Shown piece by piece: positions 27,385 to 36,055 of a stretch of 64,000 nucleotides of DNA. The notes below the pieces were generated by a model. The model worked only from the letters and a program-made list of their open reading frames with translations. It ran no database searches and was not told the DNA's origin. The position numbers and the translations under genes are program-made. Each line of letters opens with the position of its first letter. Position 1 is the stretch's first letter. Origin of the DNA: an uncultured Actinomycetes bacterium (GTDB lineage Bacteria; Actinomycetota; Acidimicrobiia; Acidimicrobiales; RAAP-2); the NCBI GenBank assembly GCA_903900235.1, contig CAIUMH010000038.1, forward strand, positions 1 through 64,000. Reading direction: 5' to 3'.

Positions 27385-28356
27385 TTAGGACTCAGCCCAG
27401 GTGGAGATCGCCCTTGCGAGGGCATCGGCCAGTGGTCCGCTCCGCTCGATGACCGCCTCGAGAGGACCGATCTCAACCACGACGGCGGGCATCCGCGTCT
27501 CGCGCAGGATGGCCAAGCTCATACCCTCCACCGACCCCGAACCACCAATCACGAGGGGGACCTCAGCCACCACGGCCATGGCCAGCTCGCGGCCCCGAAG
27601 CGATTCGGCGGCATACCCGGACCAGTAGGACACATTGCAACTTAAAGTTGCAACTGTGAGCCTCAGGCCGATGAAGGCGTCGATCTGGGCGGTATTCGCC
27701 TCCTGGGCCTGGGCTGATTCGTCTGGGTGACCGAGGAGCGTGACGCGGGCTCCCGCTGCGGTCAGGCGCCGGGTGAGGGCGCCGGCGATGGTTCCGAGAC
27801 CGCCGCTCTCTCCGATGCCAATGTGTCGGCCCCGAAGAGTCGGTGGCTCGTCGCGCCGTCGCTCGGCCTCACGGAGAGGGGTGACGAGGGAGAGGGTCTG
27901 GTGATTGGCGGTCACTCGGTTGATCTCGTTGACCGTGAGGCGCCCGGCGATCCCGTCGACAGGAAGCTGGACGTTGCGCTGGAACACCGCCACGGCCTCG
28001 GCCGTGTTGTCACCGAAGATCCCATCAACCCGGCCCGTGTCGAAACCCAGCGAGCACAGACGACTCTGGAGGTCGGCCACGTCGTCTCCGCGCAACATGG
28101 GATGGGTCCGATACAGAGGCCGATCGCCCAATGACACACCGGCCTCGATCAGGGTGGCCCAGGTGTGGGCTCCCACAACCCCGTCGATGCGTAGACCCCG
28201 CTGGCGCTGGAAGGCCTCGACGGCAGCGCGAGTCGAGGGCCCGAAGGAGCCTTCGGGGTCGGTGATCGGTGTTGCCCCAATCCTGGTCAGTCGCCCCTGC
28301 AGGTCAGCGACTGCCGGTCCGGAGGACCCGTCGAGCAGCGGCAGGGTCGTGCTCAG
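27385..28356 (-). CDS. cwlM: CwlM-like regulatory pseudo-amidase with two peptidoglycan-binding domains
   Basis: The coding frame continues upstream of the ORF-track start (GTG 28176) through a full first peptidoglycan-binding repeat (VADLQGRL...FGPSTRAAVEAFQ) up to the trxA stop. No ATG, GTG or TTG is available there, but a CTG at 28356 overlaps the trxA TGA by 4 bp; that start (323 residues) is inference. A second repeat follows (GDDVADLQSRLCSLGFDTG...FGDNTAEAVAVFQ) and then an Amidase_3-like domain. The zinc-binding His of the usual DPGHGG is lost (GIGESGG) and only the late Glu (VVVEIGPL) is kept, matching mycobacterial CwlM, which regulates MurA rather than cutting wall. It follows trxB-trxA as in mycobacteria. 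Confidence 0.75.
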   Translation of the reverse strand: MSTTLPLLDGSSGPAVADLQGRLTRIGATPITDPEGSFGPSTRAAVEAFQRQRGLRIDGVVGAHTWATLIEAGVSLGDRPLYRTHPMLRGDDVADLQSRLCSLGFDTGRVDGIFGDNTAEAVAVFQRNVQLPVDGIAGRLTVNEINRVTANHQTLSLVTPLREAERRRDEPPTLRGRHIGIGESGGLGTIAGALTRRLTAAGARVTLLGHPDESAQAQEANTAQIDAFIGLRLTVATLSCNVSYWSGYAAESLRGRELAMAVVAEVPLVIGGSGSVEGMSLAILRETRMPAVVVEIGPLEAVIERSGPLADALARAISTWAES

Positions 28357-28682
28357 GACAGGTGCTTGGAGAGGTCCTGCAGCAGGGCGCCCTTGGGCTT
28401 GGCCCCAACGAGGCGCTCGACAACCTCGCCATCTTTGAACAGGAGCATGGTCGGGATGCTCATCACGCCGTACTTCTGGGTCTGGGCCAGGTTGGCGTCG
28501 ATGTCGAGCTTGGCGATGGTGATGCGCCCAGCCTGCTCTGCAGCGATCTCCTCAAGGATCGGCGCGATCTGCTTGCAGGGTCCGCACCACTCGGCCCAGA
28601 AGTCCACGAGGACTGGCACCGAGGCGGACCCGATGGTCTCATCGAAGGTGTCGTCGGTGAGGGTGATGATGTTGGCGCTCAT
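28353..28682 (-). CDS. trxA: Thioredoxin
   Basis: A 109-residue thioredoxin with the redox site at Cys33-Cys36 (DFWAEWCGPCKQIAP) and the cis-proline 'MSIPTMLLFKDG'. It reduces protein disulfides using electrons from TrxB, encoded just upstream. Its stop overlaps the proposed CTG start of the cwlM-like gene. Confidence 0.96.
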   Translation of the reverse strand: MSANIITLTDDTFDETIGSASVPVLVDFWAEWCGPCKQIAPILEEIAAEQAGRITIAKLDIDANLAQTQKYGVMSIPTMLLFKDGEVVERLVGAKPKGALLQDLSKHLS

Positions 28683-28756
28683 GGCATGCTCCTTGGGTTG
28701 TCGTCGTTCACAACGCCGGAGGACCGGCAGATGTTCCCGAAGGATCTGGTCCTAGC

Positions 28757-29716
28757 CTAGGACCCCTGTGCCTCGAGCCAGCGTTCTGCGTCGATGGCGG
28801 CCATGCAGCCGGTCCCCGCAGCAGTGATGGCCTGGCGGTAGGTGTGGTCGGCTACGTCGCCGCAGGCGAACACTCCGTCGATTGAGGTGCGCGAGCCGTC
28901 GTGGACCGCCAGGTAGCCGTTGCCATGAAGGTCGAGCTGGTCAGCGAAGATATCGGTGGCGGGCTGGTGACCGATGGCCACGAAGACCCCGGCGATATCC
29001 CGGGTGAAGGCGGCGCCGGTGACCGTATCGACGAGCGACACCGAGGCGACCTTGGTGTCGCCATGGATCTCGGTGATCTGGGCATTCCAGAGGAATTCGA
29101 TCTTCTCGTTGGCCATCGCTCGCTCCTGCATGATCTTGCTGGCCCGAAGCGAGTCGCGGCGGTGGACGAGGATTACCTTGTCGGCGAATCGCGTGAGGAA
29201 TGTGGCCTCTTCGAGGGCGGAGTCGCCGCCACCGACCACCATGATCTCCTGGCCTCGGAAGAAGAAGCCGTCGCAGGTGGCGCAAGTCGACACTCCATGG
29301 CCGAGGAGTCGGTCCTCGCCGGGGACGTTGAGCATCAGCGCCCGTGCGCCGGTAGCCAGGATCACGACGCTCGCCTCATAGGTGGCCTCTGCGGCCTCGG
29401 TGTCGCCCACCCAGGCCCGGAACGGCCGGGCGGAGAGGTCAAGGCGAGAGATCTTCTCGCTGCGCAGGTCGGCTCCGAAGCGTTCGGCCTGGGCCCGCAT
29501 CTGGCCCATGAGCTCGGGCCCCATGATCCCGTCAGTGAAGCCGGGGAAGTTCTCGACCTCGGTGGTCAGCATGAGTTGACCACCGGGCTGGTCGGAGGTG
29601 GAGGAGGGCTCACCCTCGATCACGATGGGCCCAAGCTGGGCCCGGGCGGCGTAGATCGCCGAGGTGAGTCCAGCGGGGCCGGAGCCGATGATGAGGACCT
29701 TCGTGGAGATCGCCAT
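28757..29716 (-). CDS. trxB: Thioredoxin-disulfide reductase
   Basis: A 319-residue FAD/NADPH enzyme. FAD motif 'VLIIGSGPAGLTSAIYAARA', redox pair 'STCATCDGFFF', NADPH motif 'VVGGGDSALEEATFL' and C-terminal 'VFACGDVADHTYRQAITAAGTGC' are all present. The ATG at 29716 follows an 'aaggaacg' ribosome-binding site, which the longer ORF-track start would place inside the coding region. It heads the trxB-trxA-cwlM group. Confidence 0.96.
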   Translation of the reverse strand: MAISTKVLIIGSGPAGLTSAIYAARAQLGPIVIEGEPSSTSDQPGGQLMLTTEVENFPGFTDGIMGPELMGQMRAQAERFGADLRSEKISRLDLSARPFRAWVGDTEAAEATYEASVVILATGARALMLNVPGEDRLLGHGVSTCATCDGFFFRGQEIMVVGGGDSALEEATFLTRFADKVILVHRRDSLRASKIMQERAMANEKIEFLWNAQITEIHGDTKVASVSLVDTVTGAAFTRDIAGVFVAIGHQPATDIFADQLDLHGNGYLAVHDGSRTSIDGVFACGDVADHTYRQAITAAGTGCMAAIDAERWLEAQGS

Positions 29717-29747
29717 GGGCGTTCCTTTCAACTCGTTGCCAGCGACT

Positions 29748-30083
29748 TCAGCTGGTGGGCTGGTCGACGTGACGTGGTGCGCGCTTGGTCCAAATGAACA
29801 GTCCGGCGACCGTCACGATCGTGCCGAGGACCAAGTAGGAGGCCCAGACGTCGTTCGGGAAGACATAGTTGTCAAGGACACGCAGAATGGCCACCCCTGC
29901 GGCAACGGCAATCACGATCAAGAGGGTGGCGATCAGCAGGCCGAAGACGATGGCCCGGCCAACCAAGATGATGGGACGGATGACCCGGTCGCGCAGGGTG
30001 TCGACCACCAGATCGATCAGATCGACGGCCTTGACCGGCCAATCGTCTCCGAGCTTGCCTGACTCCTTGGTCTCGTCGCCCAC
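29748..30083 (-). CDS. Small two-helix membrane protein, unknown function
   Basis: A 111-residue protein with two hydrophobic helices (AIVFGLLIATLLIVIAVAAGVAIL and YLVLGTIVTVAGLFIW) and a charged N-terminus. It lies 31 bp upstream of trxB on the same strand and 30 bp after degV, so it may be co-transcribed with either. No known domain is evident to me; function is unknown. Confidence 0.6.
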   Translation of the reverse strand: MGDETKESGKLGDDWPVKAVDLIDLVVDTLRDRVIRPIILVGRAIVFGLLIATLLIVIAVAAGVAILRVLDNYVFPNDVWASYLVLGTIVTVAGLFIWTKRAPRHVDQPTS

Positions 30084-30113
30084 GACAGAGAACCTAGCGC
30101 GGACTCCCGCTGA

Positions 30114-30953
30114 TCACGCTCGATCCATCCAGCAGATGCCGATGATGCCTGGCCCCCCATGGGTGCCCACCACCGAGCCGATCTCGGTGACCACGATCGG
30201 CGAGTCGCATTCGACGCCGTCGATCTTGGCCATGAGGACATCGAGGTCAGGAGCCGATCCGTGGGCCACTGCGAGCCGGGCATAGGGCGCACCGTCGAGG
30301 ATGGCCTTGGCGAGGTGGCTGATGGCCTTGGCCCTGGTCCGCTGGCGACCGGCCTCACCCACCTTGCCGTCCTTGAGCTCAAGCAGTGGCTTGATCGCCA
30401 GCACCGATCCCAGCAGGGCCTGCGCACTGCCGACACGACCACCCTTCTTGAGGTGTTCGAGGGTGTCGAGCGAGCCGATGACGCCGATCCGACCGATGTT
30501 CGCTGCCGTGAGCTCGACGATCGAGGCCACGGAGGCGCCGTCTCTGGCGGCCTCAGCCGCTGCGATGGTCAAGAACCCCTCGGCCATGGTCACCGCTCGG
30601 GTGTCGATGACCGCCACGTCGAAGTCCCCGAGCGACTCGGCGGCGGTCAGGGCGGACTGGTAGGTCCCGGACAGTTCGGCCGAGATGGTGAGGCAGACGA
30701 CGCCGGTCGCTCCGGCATCGCGCGCTGCGGTGAAGGCGGCGACGAAGGCCCCCGGTGAAGGGGCGGCGGTTTCGGGGAGAGCGGAGGAACTGGCGCACTT
30801 GGCCCAGAAGTCCGCGGGCGTGAGGTCGACGCAGTCGGTGAACTCTTCGTCGCCGAAGCGGATGGACAGTGGGACGACGACGATGCCGAGGTCGGCAGCG
30901 ATGTTGGGTGGGATGTCGCCGGCTGAGTCGGTGATGATGGTGACGGTTGGCAT
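30114..30953 (-). CDS. DegV family fatty-acid-binding protein
   Basis: A 279-residue DegV/FakB-type protein. Family landmarks are 'VTIITDSAGDIPPNIAADL', 'VVCLTISAELSGTYQSAL' and 'LDTLEHLKKGGRVGSAQALLGSVLAIKPLL'. FakB relatives hold a fatty acid for phosphorylation by the FakA kinase; no fakA is seen in this window. The ATG at 30953 is chosen because the ORF-track extension runs through murJ in another frame. It lies 26 bp after murJ. Confidence 0.85.
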   Translation of the reverse strand: MPTVTIITDSAGDIPPNIAADLGIVVVPLSIRFGDEEFTDCVDLTPADFWAKCASSSALPETAAPSPGAFVAAFTAARDAGATGVVCLTISAELSGTYQSALTAAESLGDFDVAVIDTRAVTMAEGFLTIAAAEAARDGASVASIVELTAANIGRIGVIGSLDTLEHLKKGGRVGSAQALLGSVLAIKPLLELKDGKVGEAGRQRTRAKAISHLAKAILDGAPYARLAVAHGSAPDLDVLMAKIDGVECDSPIVVTEIGSVVGTHGGPGIIGICWMDRA

Positions 30954-30979
30954 TGTGGCTCCTAGGGCAGATCCGGACA

Positions 30980-32602
30980 TCATGAGTCTTGCAGACGTCC
31001 CGGTCGATCTCGGGTCTGGCTGGTGTGCACGAGCGCGGCAGTGCCGAGATAGGCACCGGCGCCGAGGATGGCGGCCCCAAGGACCCGGGCGACGAGCGCC
31101 GGACCAGCGAGGGCGCCCGAGAGGTTCGAGACCACGGCGATGACCAGGCCCATGACGGCGCTCGACGCACAGATGCGCCCGAGCGGCCGGTAGCAGCCGG
31201 GACTTCCGAGGTGACCCAGCCAGTGCTCGAGCAGCAAGAGACCGGCTACGGCGGCCACCGAGTAGCCAACCGAGACCGACAGGGCGATGCCGGCGAGCCC
31301 AAGAGGGCCCACCAGGAGCAGTGCGGCACCGACGTTGATGACGTTCTCGCCGAGGTAGAGCCAGAAGGCGGCCTTGGTCCGGTGCATGGCCTGAAGGGCC
31401 CGGACCACATACTGGAACACCGAGAAGCCCACGAGGCCTAGCGAGAGCTCGGCGAGGGCCATGCCGGTCTCCGCTGTCTGGCGAGGCTGGGTGTTGCCAT
31501 GGCCGAGAAGCAGAGCGATGGCGGGTTTGGCCAACAGGAACAGCGCCACCGAAGCCGGAATCATCATGGCGAGGACCGAACGCAGGCCGGAGCCGAAGCG
31601 GGCGATGAAAGCGATCTCGTCCTCGGTGGAGTGGTGGGTGGCGAGGTCTGGGGTGACGGCACTCATCACCGAGACGGCGACGATGGCATAGGGCATCTGC
31701 CAGAAGGCATAGGCATAGGTATAGGACGAGACGGGCCCGGACCCGCCGACGCTGAAGGCCAGGGCGATGACGAAAAACAGCGCTGCCTGGTTGATGACGA
31801 CGAACCCGAAGGTCCATGAGCCGAGGCGAGCCACGGTCCTTACGGCGGGGTCCTTGAGGTCCCATCGCCAGCGGAGGCGGCCGAGCTTGGCCTTGGTCAG
31901 GCTGGGCAGCAGCAGAAGGAACTGGACCAGCACGCCCGCCGTGGTGCCGGCGCCGAGCAAGGCGAGCTGGCCGGGACTCATCGACACCGAGTGCAACGAC
32001 GGCGACGGTGCCACGGTGGCGAAGGTGAGCAGTACGCCGATGCAGACCACGTTGTTGGCGATCGGAACCCACATGGGGGCGCCGAAGCGGCGACGGACGT
32101 TGAGCAGCGCCCCACCGATGCTGAGGAGGCCGTAGAGGAAGACCTGGGGAACGAACCAGCGCAGCAGGACGGTCGCCACGTGGCGCTGTGTGGCGAGGTG
32201 CTGTGCCGAGCCGGTGTGCTGGACGTGCTCGAGCGAGGTGAACGCGTCGATCAGGAGGGGTGCGAGGGCGAGGAAGATGGCGGTGGTGGCGGCAAGGAGC
32301 ACGACGGCCAGGGTGACGACAGCCGAGATCGACTTCCAGGCCTCGCGTTCGCTGGTCGAGGTCAGACGTTGAATGAAGACGGGGATGAAGGTGGCCCCGA
32401 GGACGCCGCCGAGGACGACGTCGTAGACCATGTTGGGGATGGTGTTGGCGAGGTTGTAGGCGTCAGCGAGTGGGGAGATCCCAAGCACGTAGACCAGGGC
32501 GAGAACCCGGAGGACGCCGGTGGCGCGTGAGATGGCCGTGCCGGCGGCCATGGAGCCCACGGCGGCCATGAGCCCGGAGCGGGGTGCCGCGACCTCGCTC
32601 AC
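30980..32602 (-). CDS. murJ: Lipid II flippase MurJ
   Basis: A 540-residue MOP-superfamily membrane protein with about 14 helices. 'GTAISRATGVLRVLALVYVLG' and 'PNMVYDVVLGGVLGATFIPVF' are typical MurJ N-terminal sequences. It flips the wall precursor lipid II outward. The GTG at 32602 overlaps the DUF6049 stop by 4 bp (GTGA), a junction style used repeatedly in this window, so I prefer it to the ORF-track ATG at 32647, which would overlap by 49 bp. The same DUF6049-murJ pair occurs in mycobacteria. Confidence 0.9.
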   Translation of the reverse strand: MSEVAAPRSGLMAAVGSMAAGTAISRATGVLRVLALVYVLGISPLADAYNLANTIPNMVYDVVLGGVLGATFIPVFIQRLTSTSEREAWKSISAVVTLAVVLLAATTAIFLALAPLLIDAFTSLEHVQHTGSAQHLATQRHVATVLLRWFVPQVFLYGLLSIGGALLNVRRRFGAPMWVPIANNVVCIGVLLTFATVAPSPSLHSVSMSPGQLALLGAGTTAGVLVQFLLLLPSLTKAKLGRLRWRWDLKDPAVRTVARLGSWTFGFVVINQAALFFVIALAFSVGGSGPVSSYTYAYAFWQMPYAIVAVSVMSAVTPDLATHHSTEDEIAFIARFGSGLRSVLAMMIPASVALFLLAKPAIALLLGHGNTQPRQTAETGMALAELSLGLVGFSVFQYVVRALQAMHRTKAAFWLYLGENVINVGAALLLVGPLGLAGIALSVSVGYSVAAVAGLLLLEHWLGHLGSPGCYRPLGRICASSAVMGLVIAVVSNLSGALAGPALVARVLGAAILGAGAYLGTAALVHTSQTRDRPGRLQDS

Positions 32603-34593
32603 CGGCGCGCCCGGCGGCGGGGACGCCGCGTTGAGGTCCGGATCCACCAGACCAGCAGGACCATGGCGTCGCCGATGGTCAGGACGATGGCGACCACTGA
32701 GGTCTGGGTGGCCCGGACGACAATTCGCTGATGGGCAAGCACAAGCCCCTCAGAAGGGGTGGAGAGCGTCACTGTCACGGTGAGATCACCGGTGGTCTCG
32801 GCCACGACGGGGATGCGCAGCGACTGCGTGGGGTGGTCGAGGAGGAGGTGTCTGGTCTGTCCTCGAGGAAAGCGAAGGTGATCTCCGTGGACCGTGAGGA
32901 CCCCGCGGAGCGACCAGGCGGCGGTCTTGGTCAGGGTGATGGGCAGGGTGCCCTTGAGTGATGTCAGCGTGATGTCGCTGCCACCGATTCCCACCTGGCC
33001 GATCTCGCGGTCCACCTCGCTACTAGCCGCGCTGATGGAGGATCCCCGGCCGGCGATGCCGAGTCGATCACTCTCGGCAGCGAGAAAGTTGTCCGTCAGG
33101 CGGCGGATCACATGGTGCCCTTGGGTGATGGATCCGGAGAGGGCAGCCACCCGCGCCTGGCCAGCGGTCAGCGAGTTGGTCTGGGGGGTAGGCCAGGGCG
33201 CGCTGGGGGAGGTGGTGGCCAGGGAGCGAATGGCGGGTACCCCGTTGCTCCCGGGGCGGAGGCTCCCATAGAGCGAGCTGAGGGTCGAAGAGGCGACCAG
33301 GGGATTGCCGCTCAGTCCACGAAGGAGGGTCGAGACGAACGCGGGATTGGGGGACCATGGGTTCGGAGGCAAGAGCACGACGCCGAGCGGCGCCGACAGG
33401 CTGGGTCGCTCAAGGTGCAGCAGGGCGAGATCGGCCAGGAGCCGCTCGGCTGAGAGAACCGGGTCCGATCCGGGAGTCATCTGAGCCGAGAGGATGGAGT
33501 CGGCCGCCAGGGCGGTCAAGGCAGGTGCGCCGGCCGGAGCGAAGGGCTCACCCCATGAGAGGCTGGCGGACGTCGGAGTGGCCAGCGAGGTGTCCGGGAT
33601 GACCATCCGGTCGACACCGGCTGACGTCAGACCCCCGACGGTGCTTGCGGTGACTTGAGAGCTCGCGATCCACCCGGCGCTGCTGGTCGATGGGATGCCG
33701 GCTCGGCGCAGCAGTCGAGCGCCACGGGTGATCTGAAGGGGGATCTGGGCCGAGAGACCCGAGGCGGACAGCGCACCGGGGTCGATGGACACGAAGGGTG
33801 ACCGCACCACCTCGTGGGTTTCGGATCTGGTCGCTGTGGCCAGCTGAGCGAGGGCCCGACGGCCGGTCGAGGAGGTCGCCAGCCGCTTGGCAGCAGTCGG
33901 TGCCAGCATGACGTCGGCGGACGTGGCGGGAGATGAGCGCAGTGCCCCGGCGAGGCCCGCTACCTGGTCAGCGGTTGCTCCTGGCCCGAGCGTCAGAATC
34001 GGACTGGCCCGGAGGGCTTCGACGGCCGGAGCCTCGGCAACCGTGAGGAAGGTGGTGAGAGACGCCACCTGCGAGCCCGATCGCACGCTGAGGACCACGG
34101 GATAGACGCCGCTGCAGCGGCCGCCCCCGAGGCTGCAGCGGAGGATCCAGACCGGGTTGGTCGGTGCGCCGGCACACAGTCGAGGGGCGCGAGCTCCCGA
34201 GGCACTGGCCATCACGGTGATGCTGAGACGACGGCCCGAGCCGTCGTCGCCGGTCCGGGGAAGACAGCCGAGCGACAAAGGAGCGGTCTCGGCAATCTCT
34301 GAGATCGGACCAGCAGGCGACAGGGCGGCGAGGAATCCTGATCGCGTCGACAGTGGCGCGTAGAGCCGAGTGGTGACGGTGGCTCCGCCGGTGCCGGAAG
34401 GTCGGGTGAAAGCGATCTGAAAGCGACCTGATCCGTCGGAGCCGGGCTGGACTGTGGTCGTCTGTGAGACCAGACGCAGGCCATTGGGAGCCGGCGCCGA
34501 GCCGGCGGGCACACTGAGCGGTGCGACGACGGCCATGATCACGACGGCGATCGCCGCGCCGAGCCGGTGTCTCGCCCTCGCCGCCACAGTCAC
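32599..34593 (-). CDS. Secreted, C-terminally anchored DUF6049 family protein
   Basis: A protein of about 664 residues. It begins with a signal sequence (HRLGAAIAVVIMAVVAPLSVPAGSA) and ends in a transmembrane helix (VVAIVLTIGDAMVLLVWWI) plus an arginine-rich cytoplasmic tail, so most of it faces outside. The layout and position next to murJ and opposite pcnA match the mycobacterial Rv3909 gene. No enzymatic motif is visible; a role with MurJ in envelope assembly is an inference from the conserved pairing. The start is uncertain: GTG codons at 34593 and 34587 both precede the signal sequence. Confidence 0.7.
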   Translation of the reverse strand: MTVAARARHRLGAAIAVVIMAVVAPLSVPAGSAPAPNGLRLVSQTTTVQPGSDGSGRFQIAFTRPSGTGGATVTTRLYAPLSTRSGFLAALSPAGPISEIAETAPLSLGCLPRTGDDGSGRRLSITVMASASGARAPRLCAGAPTNPVWILRCSLGGGRCSGVYPVVLSVRSGSQVASLTTFLTVAEAPAVEALRASPILTLGPGATADQVAGLAGALRSSPATSADVMLAPTAAKRLATSSTGRRALAQLATATRSETHEVVRSPFVSIDPGALSASGLSAQIPLQITRGARLLRRAGIPSTSSAGWIASSQVTASTVGGLTSAGVDRMVIPDTSLATPTSASLSWGEPFAPAGAPALTALAADSILSAQMTPGSDPVLSAERLLADLALLHLERPSLSAPLGVVLLPPNPWSPNPAFVSTLLRGLSGNPLVASSTLSSLYGSLRPGSNGVPAIRSLATTSPSAPWPTPQTNSLTAGQARVAALSGSITQGHHVIRRLTDNFLAAESDRLGIAGRGSSISAASSEVDREIGQVGIGGSDITLTSLKGTLPITLTKTAAWSLRGVLTVHGDHLRFPRGQTRHLLLDHPTQSLRIPVVAETTGDLTVTVTLSTPSEGLVLAHQRIVVRATQTSVVAIVLTIGDAMVLLVWWIRTSTRRPRRRARR

Positions 34594-34642
34594 GACGCTA
34601 GACGGTACCGATGCACTGGCTGGCGACAACTACCGTGAAGAG

Positions 34643-36040
34643 GTGCCCGATGAGAACGTTCCTGAGCGCTTCCGGGGCCTCGTGGCCGACACGGCGACGC
34701 TGGTCGAGCGATTCGTGGCGGCCGGGCACCGGATCTACCTCGTCGGTGGCTCGGTGCGCGATGCCCTGCTCGACGGAGCGGCACCCGTGGAGGCCAAGAC
34801 CGACCTCGACCTGACTACCGATGCCCTTCCGGACGAGATCGAAGCCCTGGTCAAGGGATGGGCTGACGCCGTCTGGACCCAGGGCAAGCGATTCGGAACC
34901 ATCGGGGCGCGCCACCGGGGCAAGGTTTTTGAGATCACGACCCACCGGGCCGAGCACTACCATCCTGACTCGCGCAAGCCCGAGGTGACCTTCGGCGACT
35001 CGATCGACACTGATCTCTCCCGGCGCGATTTCACGATCAATGCCATGGCCCTCGAGTTGCCCGGCCTGACGCTCCACGACCCGCACGGGGGGTTGGGCGA
35101 TCTCGCCGCCGGGGTCCTGCGGACCCCGCTTGACCCCAGGGTCAGCTTCGAAGACGATCCCCTCCGGATGCTTCGCGCCGCCCGGTTCTCGTGCCGATTC
35201 GACCTGGCGCCGGATCCCGATCTTCTGCGGGCGATCGCCGAACTCGCCGATCGACTCTCGATCGTCTCGGCCGAGCGGATCCGCGAGGAGCTCGATCGTC
35301 TGATGATGCTCGAGGTCCCCTCCCGGGGGCTCTGGTTCATCGTGCAGACCGGGTTGGCGGAGCACTTCTTGCCCGAGCTCCCGGGCCTCGCACTCGAGCA
35401 GGACCCGATCCATCACCACAAGGACGTGCTGGCTCACACGATGGCGGTGATCGACAAGACCTCGCCGATTCGACTTCTGCGGCTCGCCGCCATGTTTCAC
35501 GACGTCGGGAAGCCCAAGACCAGGAACTTCGTCAATGGTGGCGTGACCTTCCATCACCACGAGGTGGTGGGAGCCCGGATGACGCGCCGCCGGATGGAGG
35601 CCCTGCGGTACTCGAACGAGGACACCGACACGGTCGTGGCACTCGTCGAGCTCCACCTGCGGTTCCACACCTACCGGCTCGGCTGGACCGACAAGGCGGT
35701 CCGACGCTATGTGCGCGACGCCGGGCCACTGCTCGACCTGCTCAACGAGCTCACCCGCTGCGATTGCACGACCCGCAATGCTCGCAAGGCCCGGCAGCTC
35801 GACGCCCGGATGGACGAGCTCGAGGTCAGGATCGCCGAGCTGCGCGACCAAGAGGAGCTCGACGCCATCCGGCCAGATCTCGACGGGGCGCAGATCATGG
35901 AGCACCTTGGCATCGAGCCAAGCCGCGATGTGGGCCAGGCGCTGGACTTCCTGCTCGAGCTCCGGATGGACGAGGGCCCGCTCGGCGAAGAGGAGGCCCG
36001 CCGCCGACTCGACGCCTGGTGGGCGGACCGGAAGACCTGA
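34643..36040 (+). CDS. pcnA: CCA tRNA nucleotidyltransferase
   Basis: A 465-residue class II nucleotidyltransferase fused to an HD domain. The head shows 'IYLVGGSVRDALLDG', 'TDLDLTTDA' and 'DLSRRDFTINAMAL'. The HD part contains 'VLAHTMAVIDKT' and 'LAAMFHDVGKP'. It adds or repairs the 3'-CCA of tRNA. The GTG at 34643, after 'gaagag', gives the usual N-terminus; the ORF-track start at 34454 lies inside the divergent DUF6049 gene. The pairing with DUF6049-murJ is conserved in mycobacteria. Confidence 0.92.
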   Translation: MPDENVPERFRGLVADTATLVERFVAAGHRIYLVGGSVRDALLDGAAPVEAKTDLDLTTDALPDEIEALVKGWADAVWTQGKRFGTIGARHRGKVFEITTHRAEHYHPDSRKPEVTFGDSIDTDLSRRDFTINAMALELPGLTLHDPHGGLGDLAAGVLRTPLDPRVSFEDDPLRMLRAARFSCRFDLAPDPDLLRAIAELADRLSIVSAERIREELDRLMMLEVPSRGLWFIVQTGLAEHFLPELPGLALEQDPIHHHKDVLAHTMAVIDKTSPIRLLRLAAMFHDVGKPKTRNFVNGGVTFHHHEVVGARMTRRRMEALRYSNEDTDTVVALVELHLRFHTYRLGWTDKAVRRYVRDAGPLLDLLNELTRCDCTTRNARKARQLDARMDELEVRIAELRDQEELDAIRPDLDGAQIMEHLGIEPSRDVGQALDFLLELRMDEGPLGEEEARRRLDAWWADRKT

Positions 36041-36055
36041 TCGCCCGGAGGTGGC

